Below are positions 1-6,194 of a DNA stretch of 8,311 bases, in pieces. The DNA lies in the NCBI GenBank assembly GCA_025054905.1, contig JANWZF010000300.1:1-8311 (forward strand), read 5' to 3'. Position numbers and translations under genes: made by a program. Origin of the DNA: Tepidimonas sp. (lineage in GTDB: Bacteria; Pseudomonadota; Gammaproteobacteria; Burkholderiales; Burkholderiaceae_C). Position 1 is the first letter of the stretch. Every line of letters starts with the position of its first letter. The notes under the pieces are model-generated. The model did not search any database. It had not been told where the DNA came from and saw only the letters and a list, made by a program, of their open reading frames with translations.

Positions 1-1110
1 ACAACGTTGTCTGGGGGCTACGACGCCATGATGGCTAGCGCCACTGCGGGCACCTCACCATTGCCGACAACACCGTGGGGGCTGGCCATGCCCACCCCGG
101 TGACCGCGATGGATCTCAGCCCCAACACAGCGGGCGACGACGGGGCTGGCCTTTCCACCGTGGATGTGGCCGACCGGTCCGCGCGCATCGCCACCGACGA
201 CCCCGCCCTGGGGGCGGTGAGCTCGGTGGATGACGGGCTGCTGCCTTCGCCTTCTCGCGGGCACGGCCAGCCACCTGCCGACGACGCGATGCCACAGGCC
301 GCGGCCCCGCGCGGAGATGAGGCGACCCAGCCTACCCCGCCGCGTGGCAAGGGGCGCGACAAGGGCAACCGCCCCAACCACAGCCCGGCCGCGCCTGCCG
401 CCGATGCCCCGCGCTCCGAGCAGGCGTGGGTGGCCCTGCGCGCCGCCGTCCCCCACGCCGGGCCAGCCCACGGTCTGCATGCACTGGCTGCCGAAGCGCC
501 GACGGCGCCACCCACGCCGACACCCAGCGACGGCCCCACTCCGACCGCCACCGGCTCCTCGATGGACCTGGGCAGCAGCCTGGCGTCGTCGTCAGGCGGG
601 CCCCAGGCCAGCGCGGGGCTGACGCACGGTCATGAAGGCGGGGCCATGGCCAGCCCGGATGTCGCCCCCCCTTCGGCCTTTGCCTCCCACCTTCACGAAG
701 CACTGCAGCAGACGCTGGAAACCGTGGGTGCGCAGGTGACCCTCTGGCAGGCAGGCCGCGCCCAGCACGCCAGCCTGACCTTCGAGGAGGGTTGGGACGA
801 GCCGCTGGCGGTGGACGTCAGCCTCGACCAAGGGGTGGCGCATCTGAGCTTTCGCACCGATGACGAGGCGGCGCGTCGGCTCATCCAGACCCAGGCCCCG
901 CAGGTGCTGGCCGATGCGTTGGCGCGCGCCGGATTGACCTTGGGCCAGCTCGATGTCGGCGGCCGGCAAAGCAGCCCTCAGGAGAACGAGCGGCCAGCCC
1001 CGCGTACCCTGCGCGTTGCTGCCAGTGGCGACAGCCGCTGGGGGCCGCTCCCCACCGGCCCGGTGCATCGGCCGACCCCACGCTTGGGTGGGCTGGACGT
1101 CTACGCCTGA
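1..1110 (+). CDS. fliK: Flagellar hook-length control protein FliK (5' end uncertain, possibly partial)
   Basis: FliK is a secreted molecular ruler that measures hook length and, through its C-terminal domain, switches the export gate from hook to filament substrates. The reading frame is open from the left edge. Candidate starts inside are TTG at 7 and ATG at 28, 31 or 88, but the real start may be upstream. Counting from TTG 7 there are 367 residues. Residues about 10-225 are low-complexity and rich in Ala, Pro, Gly and Thr, as expected of the FliK ruler region. Residues about 228-320 match the Flg_hook fold: an amphipathic start, a beta-rich core, then a helix ending in ARAGLTLGQLDV. The usual LHPEELG-like core is poorly kept (LTFEEGWDEPLAVDV instead). 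The short C-terminus GGLDVYA looks like that of other beta-proteobacterial FliK proteins. Its position directly before fliL supports the call. Identity is fairly secure; the start is not. Confidence 0.85.
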   Translation, partial: TTLSGGYDAMMASATAGTSPLPTTPWGLAMPTPVTAMDLSPNTAGDDGAGLSTVDVADRSARIATDDPALGAVSSVDDGLLPSPSRGHGQPPADDAMPQAAAPRGDEATQPTPPRGKGRDKGNRPNHSPAAPAADAPRSEQAWVALRAAVPHAGPAHGLHALAAEAPTAPPTPTPSDGPTPTATGSSMDLGSSLASSSGGPQASAGLTHGHEGGAMASPDVAPPSAFASHLHEALQQTLETVGAQVTLWQAGRAQHASLTFEEGWDEPLAVDVSLDQGVAHLSFRTDDEAARRLIQTQAPQVLADALARAGLTLGQLDVGGRQSSPQENERPAPRTLRVAASGDSRWGPLPTGPVHRPTPRLGGLDVYA

Positions 1111-1295
1111 GCGTTACGTTGCCGCGAATAGCGGTCGCTTAGCCCCGCTGATCGGGCTCATGGACGGCCCAGTGACCGGCCACAATGCGATCCAAGCGCG
1201 CCCGACGGCATGGACCGTGCCACAATTGGCCGGCCGCCGCCGTTGTGTCGCAGCGCTGCGGCCGGACCCTGGCTCACCACAAATGACTGTTGATC
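1111..1295. other. Gene-free spacer between fliK and fliL
   Basis: This is the only spacer over 100 bp in the flagellar block. I see no small gene with a convincing ribosome-binding site. It holds weak hairpins: CCGC-N5-GCGG at 1122-1134 and AGCCC-N8-GGGCT at 1141-1158. Neither is followed by a T-tract, so I do not call a terminator. A perfect 12-bp palindrome CGCAGCGCTGCG lies at 1249-1260. On the minus strand, bases 1207-1222 resemble a sigma-54 promoter (see findings). I find no sigma-70 or FliA-type promoter pointing at fliL. The spacer could still hold the start of a separate fliL transcript, but the sequence does not show it. Confidence 0.5.
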
Positions 1296-1829
1296 ATGGC
1301 TAAAGCTGAAGCCCCTGCCGCCGGCGCAGAGCCGGCTCCGCCCAAGAGCAAAAAGCTGCTCATCATCATCGTCGCGCTGGTCGTGGTGCTGGCCGCCGGC
1401 GGGGCGGCAGCGTTTTTCCTGCTGTCCAAATCCCACGGCGACGAGGAAGGCGACCAGCCACCCGCCAAGGCCGAAAAGGCCAAGCCCAAAAAGAAGGAGG
1501 CTGCCGCCCCGCCTACCTTCATGCCGCTGGACGCCGTGGTGGTCAACTTGGCTGACCCCGGCACCACCCGCTACGCCCAGGTCGGCATCACGCTGCAGGT
1601 CGAAGACGCCAAGACCGCCGAAGAAGTCAAAAAATTCATGCCGGCCATTCGCAACGGCATCCTGATGGCGATTTCACGCCGCACCGCCGACGAGCTGCTC
1701 AGCGCCGAAGGCAAGGAGAAGCTCGCCAACGAAATTCTGGAGCTGGTGCAAAAAACCACGGGCATGGAACCCTACAAGGGCTACAGCCCGGTGGAAGCGG
1801 TGCTGTTTTCCAGCGTGATCGTGCAGTGA
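1296..1829 (+). CDS. fliL: Flagellar basal body-associated protein FliL
   Basis: FliL is a single-pass inner-membrane protein that surrounds or contacts the MotAB stator and supports torque, particularly in swarming. The 177-residue product has a cytoplasmic N-terminus rich in Ala, Pro and Lys (1-20), one strong transmembrane segment (about 21-43, starting LLIIIVALVVVLAAGG), a charged Lys/Pro/Glu-rich linker (46-70) and a periplasmic FliL domain (about 75-177). That domain contains FMPLDAVVVNLADP, the RYAQVGITLQVED strand and the family C-terminal pattern PVEAVLFSSVIVQ. ATG 1296 is preferred over an in-frame TTG at 1290, because MAKAEAP is a normal start and the TTG adds only two residues. 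No clear Shine-Dalgarno precedes either. fliM begins 46 bp downstream on the same strand, so the two are probably co-transcribed. Confidence 0.93.
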   Translation: MAKAEAPAAGAEPAPPKSKKLLIIIVALVVVLAAGGAAAFFLLSKSHGDEEGDQPPAKAEKAKPKKKEAAAPPTFMPLDAVVVNLADPGTTRYAQVGITLQVEDAKTAEEVKKFMPAIRNGILMAISRRTADELLSAEGKEKLANEILELVQKTTGMEPYKGYSPVEAVLFSSVIVQ

Positions 1830-1875
1830 AGACGACGGTGCGGTTCCACCCTGCCCTGACCCGACGGATGACACC

Positions 1876-2889
1876 ATGAGCGACGCGTTTCTCTCCCAGG
1901 ACGAGATCGACGCCCTGCTCGAGGGCGTCACCGGCGAAAGCCAAAAACTGGCCAAGGAAGAAGTCCAGTCGGAAGGTATCCGCCCATACGATCTGTCACG
2001 GCAGGAGCGCATCGTGCGTGGGCGCATGCCCACGATGGAGGTCATCAACGAGCGCTTCGCCCGCAACCTGCGGGTGGGCCTGTTCAACTTCATCCGCCGC
2101 AGCCCCGAGGTCTCGGTTGGCCCGGTGCAGGTGCAGAAGTACAGCATGTTTCTGCGCGACCTGGTGGTGCCGACCAATTTCAACATCATGGCGGTGCGAC
2201 CATTGCGCGGCAGCGGCTTGGTCGTGTGCGAGCCCACGCTGCTGTTTGGCGTCATCGACAGCCTCTTTGGCGGCACGGGCAAGTTCCACACCCGCATCGA
2301 GGGGCGTGACTTTTCACCCACCGAACAGCGCGTCATCAACCGGATGGTGGATGTCGTCGCCGAAGAATACAAAAAGGCGTGGAAGGGCATCTACCCGCTG
2401 GAGTTGGTTTACCAACGCTCCGAGATGCAACCGCAGTTCGCCAACATCGCCACACCCAGCGAAATCGTGGTCAGCACGGCCTTCACGCTGGAAATCGGCG
2501 ACATCACGGGCGCCTTGCACATTTGCATCCCGTACTCGACACTGGAGCCGATTCGGGATCTGCTGTACTCCAACACGCAAGGCGACTCGATGGAAGTCGA
2601 CCGGCGCTGGGTCAAGCTGCTGAGTCAGGAGATCCAGGCCGCCGAGGTGGAGCTGGTGGCCGAGCTGGCCACCGCCGAGGCAACGGTGGAGCAGCTGCTG
2701 GCCATGAAACCGGGTGATTTCATCGAACTGGAACGTCAGCGCATCATCCAAGCCAAGGTCGATGGCGTGCCGGTGCTGGAGTGCGAGTACGGCACCCACA
2801 ACGGCAAATATGCGTTGAAGGTGGTGCGCACGTTGCGCAGCTCTGACGCGACCTGGCACGCCCACGGAGGAACGAGCTATGACAAATGA
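1876..2889 (+). CDS. fliM: Flagellar motor switch protein FliM
   Basis: FliM forms the middle of the cytoplasmic C-ring and receives CheY-P to switch the direction of rotation. The 337-residue length is normal. Residues 6-15 carry the conserved CheY-P-binding peptide LSQDEIDALL. The CheC-like middle domain spans about 45-235 and includes the FGGTG loop at 131-135, which corresponds to the GGxG motif that contacts FliG. The C-terminal SpoA domain (about 250-320) binds FliN and contains VEQLLAMKPGD and the YGTHNGKYALKV stretch. ATG 1876 places the CheY-binding peptide at the extreme N-terminus, as in all FliM proteins, which fixes the start. The last 11 nt overlap the start of fliN, suggesting translational coupling. 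The intact CheY-binding peptide fits the cheY gene near the right edge of the window. Confidence 0.97.
   Translation: MSDAFLSQDEIDALLEGVTGESQKLAKEEVQSEGIRPYDLSRQERIVRGRMPTMEVINERFARNLRVGLFNFIRRSPEVSVGPVQVQKYSMFLRDLVVPTNFNIMAVRPLRGSGLVVCEPTLLFGVIDSLFGGTGKFHTRIEGRDFSPTEQRVINRMVDVVAEEYKKAWKGIYPLELVYQRSEMQPQFANIATPSEIVVSTAFTLEIGDITGALHICIPYSTLEPIRDLLYSNTQGDSMEVDRRWVKLLSQEIQAAEVELVAELATAEATVEQLLAMKPGDFIELERQRIIQAKVDGVPVLECEYGTHNGKYALKVVRTLRSSDATWHAHGGTSYDK
2866..2870 (+). promoter_or_regulatory. Ribosome-binding site of fliN, inside the fliM 3' end
   Basis: GGAGG lies 8 nt before ATG 2879. It is the strongest Shine-Dalgarno in the flagellar block and sits within the last codons of fliM. It fixes the fliN start and the 11-nt fliM/fliN overlap. 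Confidence 0.8.
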
Positions 2890-3313
2890 GTCCAACGAGC
2901 CCAACGCCGCGCCGGTGGACGAACAGGCGCTGGCGGACGAGTGGGCACAAGCGCTGCAGGAGCAATCCAGCACCAGCGGCAGCCGCGGCGATGATCCCTT
3001 TGCCGGCGCCCCCAGCTTCGACGGAACCCCACCCGCACCAGCCGCCCAAAATGACATCAGCATGGTGCTGGACATCCCGGTGACGCTGTCGGTCGAGCTG
3101 GGCCGCACCAAAGTGCCGATCAAGTACATCCTGCAGCTGGCGCAGGGTTCGATCGTGGAACTCGATGCGCTGGCCGGCGAGCCGATGGACGTGCTGGTCA
3201 ACGGCTACCTGATCGCTCAAGGCGAGGTGGTGGTGGTCAACGAAAAGTTCGGGATCCGTCTGACCGACATCGTCACCCCCTCGGAGCGCCTGCGGCGCCT
3301 GAGCAAGCACTGA
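2879..3313 (+). CDS. fliN: Flagellar motor switch protein FliN
   Basis: FliN forms the lower C-ring with FliM and helps dock the FliH-FliI export ATPase. The 144-residue protein has an acidic, Pro/Ala-rich variable N-terminus (1-58) and a C-terminal SpoA domain (about 60-140). That domain begins with ISMVLDIPVTLSVELGRT and contains LAQGSIVELD, LAGEPMDVLVNG and the closing strand GIRLTDIVTP, all FliN hallmarks. The start at ATG 2879 is set by a good GGAGG ribosome-binding site and gives an 11-nt overlap with fliM in another frame. The N-terminal stretch DEQALADEWAQALQEQ (14-29) is a short amphipathic helix typical of proteobacterial FliN. fliO follows after 26 bp, so these genes look like one transcription unit. 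Confidence 0.96.
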   Translation: MTNESNEPNAAPVDEQALADEWAQALQEQSSTSGSRGDDPFAGAPSFDGTPPAPAAQNDISMVLDIPVTLSVELGRTKVPIKYILQLAQGSIVELDALAGEPMDVLVNGYLIAQGEVVVVNEKFGIRLTDIVTPSERLRRLSKH

Positions 3314-3339
3314 CCCCAACTGCACAGGACGCGCCGCGC

Positions 3340-3687
3340 ATGACGATGCAGTGGACCGCATGGCTGCCAGCGCTCGGACTGCTGGCCCTGCTGGCAGCCT
3401 TGGCCTGGGGGGTGCAGTGGCTGCGCCGCCGTCAGGGCGGTGGTGGCGCCGGCGCCGTCCTGCGCGTGACCTCGCAGCTGATGGTGGGCCCCCAACAGCG
3501 CGTGGTGGTGGTGGAACTGGATGGCCCCACCGGCAGCGTGCAGCTCACCCTGGGGGTCACTCCCCAGCACGTGCGTACGTTGCACGTGGCCCCGCTGGGC
3601 ACCCGCACGCCCCCGCCCCCCGCACGCTACGCCGAGGTGGCGCGCACGCTGGCCGACACCGAAGCACGCCGGGAGCCCACGCCATGA
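3340..3687 (+). CDS. fliO: Flagellar biosynthesis protein FliO
   Basis: FliO is a small bitopic inner-membrane protein that assists assembly of the FliP ring of the export gate but is not part of the finished gate. The 115-residue product has one transmembrane segment (about 7-28) followed by the basic patch RRRQ, then a small cytoplasmic beta-rich domain (about 38-85). That domain contains the recognisable core LRVTSQLMVGPQQRVVVVEL and the later LTLGVTPQHVRTLHV. The C-terminus is Pro/Arg-rich and probably disordered. ATG 3340 is used; an in-frame ATG at 3346 is an alternative that removes two residues. The stop overlaps the fliP start (ATGA, 3684-3687), a classic coupling arrangement. FliO is poorly conserved, so position between fliN and fliP is an important part of the evidence. 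Confidence 0.9.
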   Translation: MTMQWTAWLPALGLLALLAALAWGVQWLRRRQGGGGAGAVLRVTSQLMVGPQQRVVVVELDGPTGSVQLTLGVTPQHVRTLHVAPLGTRTPPPPARYAEVARTLADTEARREPTP

Positions 3688-4454
3688 CACCGCGCCGCCG
3701 CGGCTTGCACTGGCTGGCTGCTGCCGTGGGCTTGCTGATGACGGTGGCGGCATGGGCGCAACCGGCCACCTCACCGCCGGCCCAGCTGCCGCTGGTGGTC
3801 GCACAGGGACCGCAAGGCACCAGCTACTCAGTGCCGATCCAGACCCTGCTCTTCTTCACCGCGCTGTCGTTTCTGCCCGCGGTGCTGCTGATGATGACGG
3901 CGTTTACGCGCGTGGTCATCGTGCTGTCGCTGCTGCGCCAGGCGCTGGGTACCCAGGCTTCGCCGCCCAACCAGGTCATCATCGGCTTGTCGCTGTTTCT
4001 GACCCTGTTCATCATGGGGCCAACGCTGGATCGGGTGTATGAGCAGGCCTACCAACCGTACACGCAAGGGCGCGCCAGCTTCGAGCAGGCGCTGGCCGCG
4101 GCCGAAGCACCGATGCGCGCCTTCATGAAAACACACACCCGGCAGGCCGATTTCCAGCTGTTTGTCAACCTGGCCAAACTGCCACCGACGACCACGGTCG
4201 ATGAGGCGCCGCTGCGCGTGCTGGTGCCGGCCTTCGTGATCAGCGAACTGAAGACCGCCTTTCAGATTGGCTTCATGGTGTTCATCCCGTTTCTGGTGAT
4301 CGACATGATCGTGGCCAGCGTGTTGATGTCGCTGGGCATGATGATGTTGTCGCCGGTGCTGGTGGCCCTGCCGTTCAAATTGATGCTGTTCGTGCTGGCC
4401 GATGGCTGGAATCTGCTGATCGGCTCGCTGGCCGCCAGCTTCCAACCCTCCTGA
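3684..4454 (+). CDS. fliP: Flagellar export gate protein FliP
   Basis: FliP forms the pentameric core of the FliP-FliQ-FliR export gate at the base of the flagellar rod. The 256-residue protein begins with a cleavable signal peptide: basic MTPRRR, a hydrophobic stretch (about 10-23), and a likely cut after AWA at residue 25. The FliP family signatures are clear: MTAFTRVVIVLSLLRQALG at 71-89 and VPAFVISELKTAFQIGF at 181-197. The methionine-rich loop that gates the pore is kept as SLGMMMLSP (216-224). ATG 3684 is chosen because it gives the signal peptide and the ATGA overlap with fliO; the open frame extends further upstream, but that region is an out-of-frame reading of fliO. fliQ follows after 20 bp. 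Confidence 0.97.
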   Translation: MTPRRRGLHWLAAAVGLLMTVAAWAQPATSPPAQLPLVVAQGPQGTSYSVPIQTLLFFTALSFLPAVLLMMTAFTRVVIVLSLLRQALGTQASPPNQVIIGLSLFLTLFIMGPTLDRVYEQAYQPYTQGRASFEQALAAAEAPMRAFMKTHTRQADFQLFVNLAKLPPTTTVDEAPLRVLVPAFVISELKTAFQIGFMVFIPFLVIDMIVASVLMSLGMMMLSPVLVALPFKLMLFVLADGWNLLIGSLAASFQPS

Positions 4455-4474
4455 ACTTTCTGCAAGGCCGCCCG

Positions 4475-4744
4475 ATGGATCCGCAAGCCGTTCTGACCCT
4501 GGCCCAACAGGCCATGTTCACGTTGCTGGCGGTGTCGGCCCCGGTGCTGGCCGCGGTGTTGGTGGTGGGGCTGCTGGTCAGCCTGTTCCAGGCCCTGACC
4601 CAGATCAACGAAGCCACGCTGTCCTTCGTGCCCAAATTGGTGGCCGCCGTGGCGGTGCTGGTGTTGGTGGGGCCATGGATGCTGACCACGCTGGTGGAGT
4701 TCATCCGGCGCGTGCTGCTGGCCGTGCCGTCTTACGCGGTGTGA
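4475..4744 (+). CDS. fliQ: Flagellar export gate protein FliQ
   Basis: FliQ is a small two-helix membrane protein that wraps around the FliP/FliR core of the flagellar type III export gate. The 89-residue length is exactly typical. Two hydrophobic segments are visible, about 13-37 and 54-75, separated by the family signature SLFQALTQINEATLSFVPKL (36-55). The N-terminus MDPQAVLTLAQQA is also typical. AAGG at about 10 nt upstream of ATG 4475 is a modest ribosome-binding site. The gene lies between fliP and fliR, in the near-universal order. Confidence 0.97.
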   Translation: MDPQAVLTLAQQAMFTLLAVSAPVLAAVLVVGLLVSLFQALTQINEATLSFVPKLVAAVAVLVLVGPWMLTTLVEFIRRVLLAVPSYAV

Positions 4745-4772
4745 GGCCGCCCCCACAGCCACGGCGCGCGCG

Positions 4773-5552
4773 ATGCCAGGGCCGATGCTGACGTTTTCCG
4801 AAGCCCAGCTGATGGCCTGGCTGGCGCCAGTGTTTTGGCCTTTTCTGCGCGTGCTGGGGGTGCTGAGCAGCGCCCCGGTGTTTTCGGCCCGTTCGGTGCC
4901 GGTGCGCACCCGCATCGGGCTGGCGCTGGTGATCGCGATCTGCCTGCAGCCCGCGCTGCCCCAGGCTCCCACGCTGTCGCTCACGGGGCCGCAGGCGCTG
5001 GAGGCGGTCGTGCAGCAGCTGGCCATTGGGCTGTCGATCGGACTGGCCGCGCGCATCGTCTTTGCGGCGGTGGAAATGGCCGGCGAGATCGTCGGCTTGC
5101 AAATGGGGCTGAACTTCGCGGGCTTCTTCGACCCGGCCACCGGGGGACAGGCCAGCACCGTGGGGCGCTTTTACGGCAACACGGTGATGCTGCTGTTCAT
5201 CGTCTTCAACGGGCATTGGCTGTTGATCCAGGCGGTGGCGGCCAGCTTCGCCACGCTGCCCGTCGGCGCCGACGCCTGGACCGTGCTGCAGCGCATGCCG
5301 CTGCACCAGCTCGGCGGGCTGGTCTTTGGCTATGGGCTGTGGATCGCGCTGCCGCTGGTGGTGCTGCTGCTGTTCGTCAACGTCGTGCTGGGCATCATCT
5401 CGCGCATCGCACCTCAGATGAACGTGTTTGCCATTGGTTTTCCGCTGACGCTGTCGGTGGGGCTGGTGGGCATCGCGGCCACACTGCCGCTGCTGGCCGA
5501 GCCGGTGCGTCAGCTGATGCAACGGCTGGCGGCCCTGTACGGCCTGAGCTGA
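4773..5552 (+). CDS. fliR: Flagellar export gate protein FliR
   Basis: FliR completes the export gate as a single subunit that resembles a fused FliP and FliQ. From ATG 4773 it has 259 residues, several strongly hydrophobic helices and both family landmarks: GEIVGLQMGLNFAGFFDP (104-121), which includes the plug loop, and PQMNVFAIGFPLTLSVGL (214-231). An in-frame ATG at 4785 would give MLTFSEAQLMAWL, which is closer to the usual FliR N-terminus. Neither start has a strong Shine-Dalgarno, so the start is open between 4773 and 4785. fliR is the last gene of this flagellar block. The next gene is on the opposite strand, and the stop codons are 8 bp apart. flhB, often next, is not here. Confidence 0.96.
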   Translation: MPGPMLTFSEAQLMAWLAPVFWPFLRVLGVLSSAPVFSARSVPVRTRIGLALVIAICLQPALPQAPTLSLTGPQALEAVVQQLAIGLSIGLAARIVFAAVEMAGEIVGLQMGLNFAGFFDPATGGQASTVGRFYGNTVMLLFIVFNGHWLLIQAVAASFATLPVGADAWTVLQRMPLHQLGGLVFGYGLWIALPLVVLLLFVNVVLGIISRIAPQMNVFAIGFPLTLSVGLVGIAATLPLLAEPVRQLMQRLAALYGLS

Positions 5553-5560
5553 ACCGGCCG

Positions 5561-6190
5561 CTACACCAGCTTGTTGCGGATGGCGTAAACGGTCAGCTCG
5601 GCGTTGTTGGACAAGCCCAACTTCTCCAGCACGCGCGCGCGGTAGACGCTGACGGTCTTGGGGCTGATCATCAAGGCCTCGGCAATCTGCGACAGCTTCT
5701 TGCCCGAGGCGATCAGCTTCAGCGTCTGCAGCTCGCGCTCCGACAGCGCGTCGTGCGGCTCACCGGCCTCGGGTGCCTGCAAATGGTTGGCCAGCAGCTC
5801 GGCCAGATCGGGCGTGATGTATTTGCGCCCCTGGGCCACCGTGCGCACCGCCGCCACCAACGCCTGGGGATCTCCCCCCTTGTTCAGATACCCCATCGCG
5901 CCGGCTTTCAGGCAGCGGATCGCATACTGGTCTTGCGGGTACATGCTGACCATGATGGTGCGCACCGGGTTGCCCTCGTCCTGCAGCACCGACAGGATTT
6001 CCAGGCCGCTGCGCCCTGGCAGATCCACATCCAGCAGCAGCACGTCGGCTGGCTCGCGCCGCAGCGCCTCGCGCAATTCGGGGTAGCTGCCCGCCTCGGC
6101 CACAACGCGGATGTCGGTGGCCTCCTGCAGCGTATCGCGGATGCCGCGGCGTACCACGGCGTGATCATCGCACAACACCACCCGGATCAT
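5561..6190 (-). CDS. NarL/LuxR-family response regulator
   Basis: This is a two-domain DNA-binding response regulator of 209 residues. The receiver domain (about 1-120) has the acidic pair D8-D9, phosphoacceptor D54 (LLLDVDLPG), S82 and K104 (YLNKGG), so it should be phosphorylatable. A LuxR-type helix-turn-helix (about 147-205) contains LSERELQTLKLIASGKKLSQIAE, abbreviated here, and ISPKTVSVYRARVLEKLGL. The start is ATG 6190 (MIRVVLCDDH). An upstream in-frame GTG at 6220 is rejected because it would add ten atypical residues and lacks the strong ribosome-binding site. The kinase gene stops 4 bp upstream, so kinase and regulator are surely co-expressed and are probably cognate partners. The domain layout resembles UvrY/GacA and NarL, but I cannot name an orthologue. 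Target genes are not visible in the sequence. Confidence 0.93.
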   Translation of the reverse strand: MIRVVLCDDHAVVRRGIRDTLQEATDIRVVAEAGSYPELREALRREPADVLLLDVDLPGRSGLEILSVLQDEGNPVRTIMVSMYPQDQYAIRCLKAGAMGYLNKGGDPQALVAAVRTVAQGRKYITPDLAELLANHLQAPEAGEPHDALSERELQTLKLIASGKKLSQIAEALMISPKTVSVYRARVLEKLGLSNNAELTVYAIRNKLV

Positions 6191-6194
6191 CGGT

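Noticed and set aside
592..1068. 158-codon open frame on the minus strand inside fliK
   Set aside because: It lies wholly opposite fliK, has a compositionally biased product with no recognisable domain, and GC-rich DNA commonly yields such open antisense frames.
1141..1158. Hairpin AGCCC-N8-GGGCT after fliK as a terminator
   Set aside because: The stem is only 5 bp with an 8-nt loop and there is no T-tract downstream.
1249..1260. Perfect 12-bp palindrome CGCAGCGCTGCG as an operator upstream of fliL
   Set aside because: About two perfect 12-bp palindromes are expected by chance in a window this long, and no promoter element lies near it.
953..1303. 116-codon plus-strand open frame filling the fliK-fliL spacer
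   Set aside because: It overlaps the fliK 3' end and fliL start out of frame, has no ribosome-binding site and no recognisable product.
4262..5522. Two long minus-strand open frames opposite fliP, fliQ and fliR
   Set aside because: Their His/Gln/Arg-rich translations mirror hydrophobic plus-strand codons; the plus strand encodes well-conserved export gate proteins.
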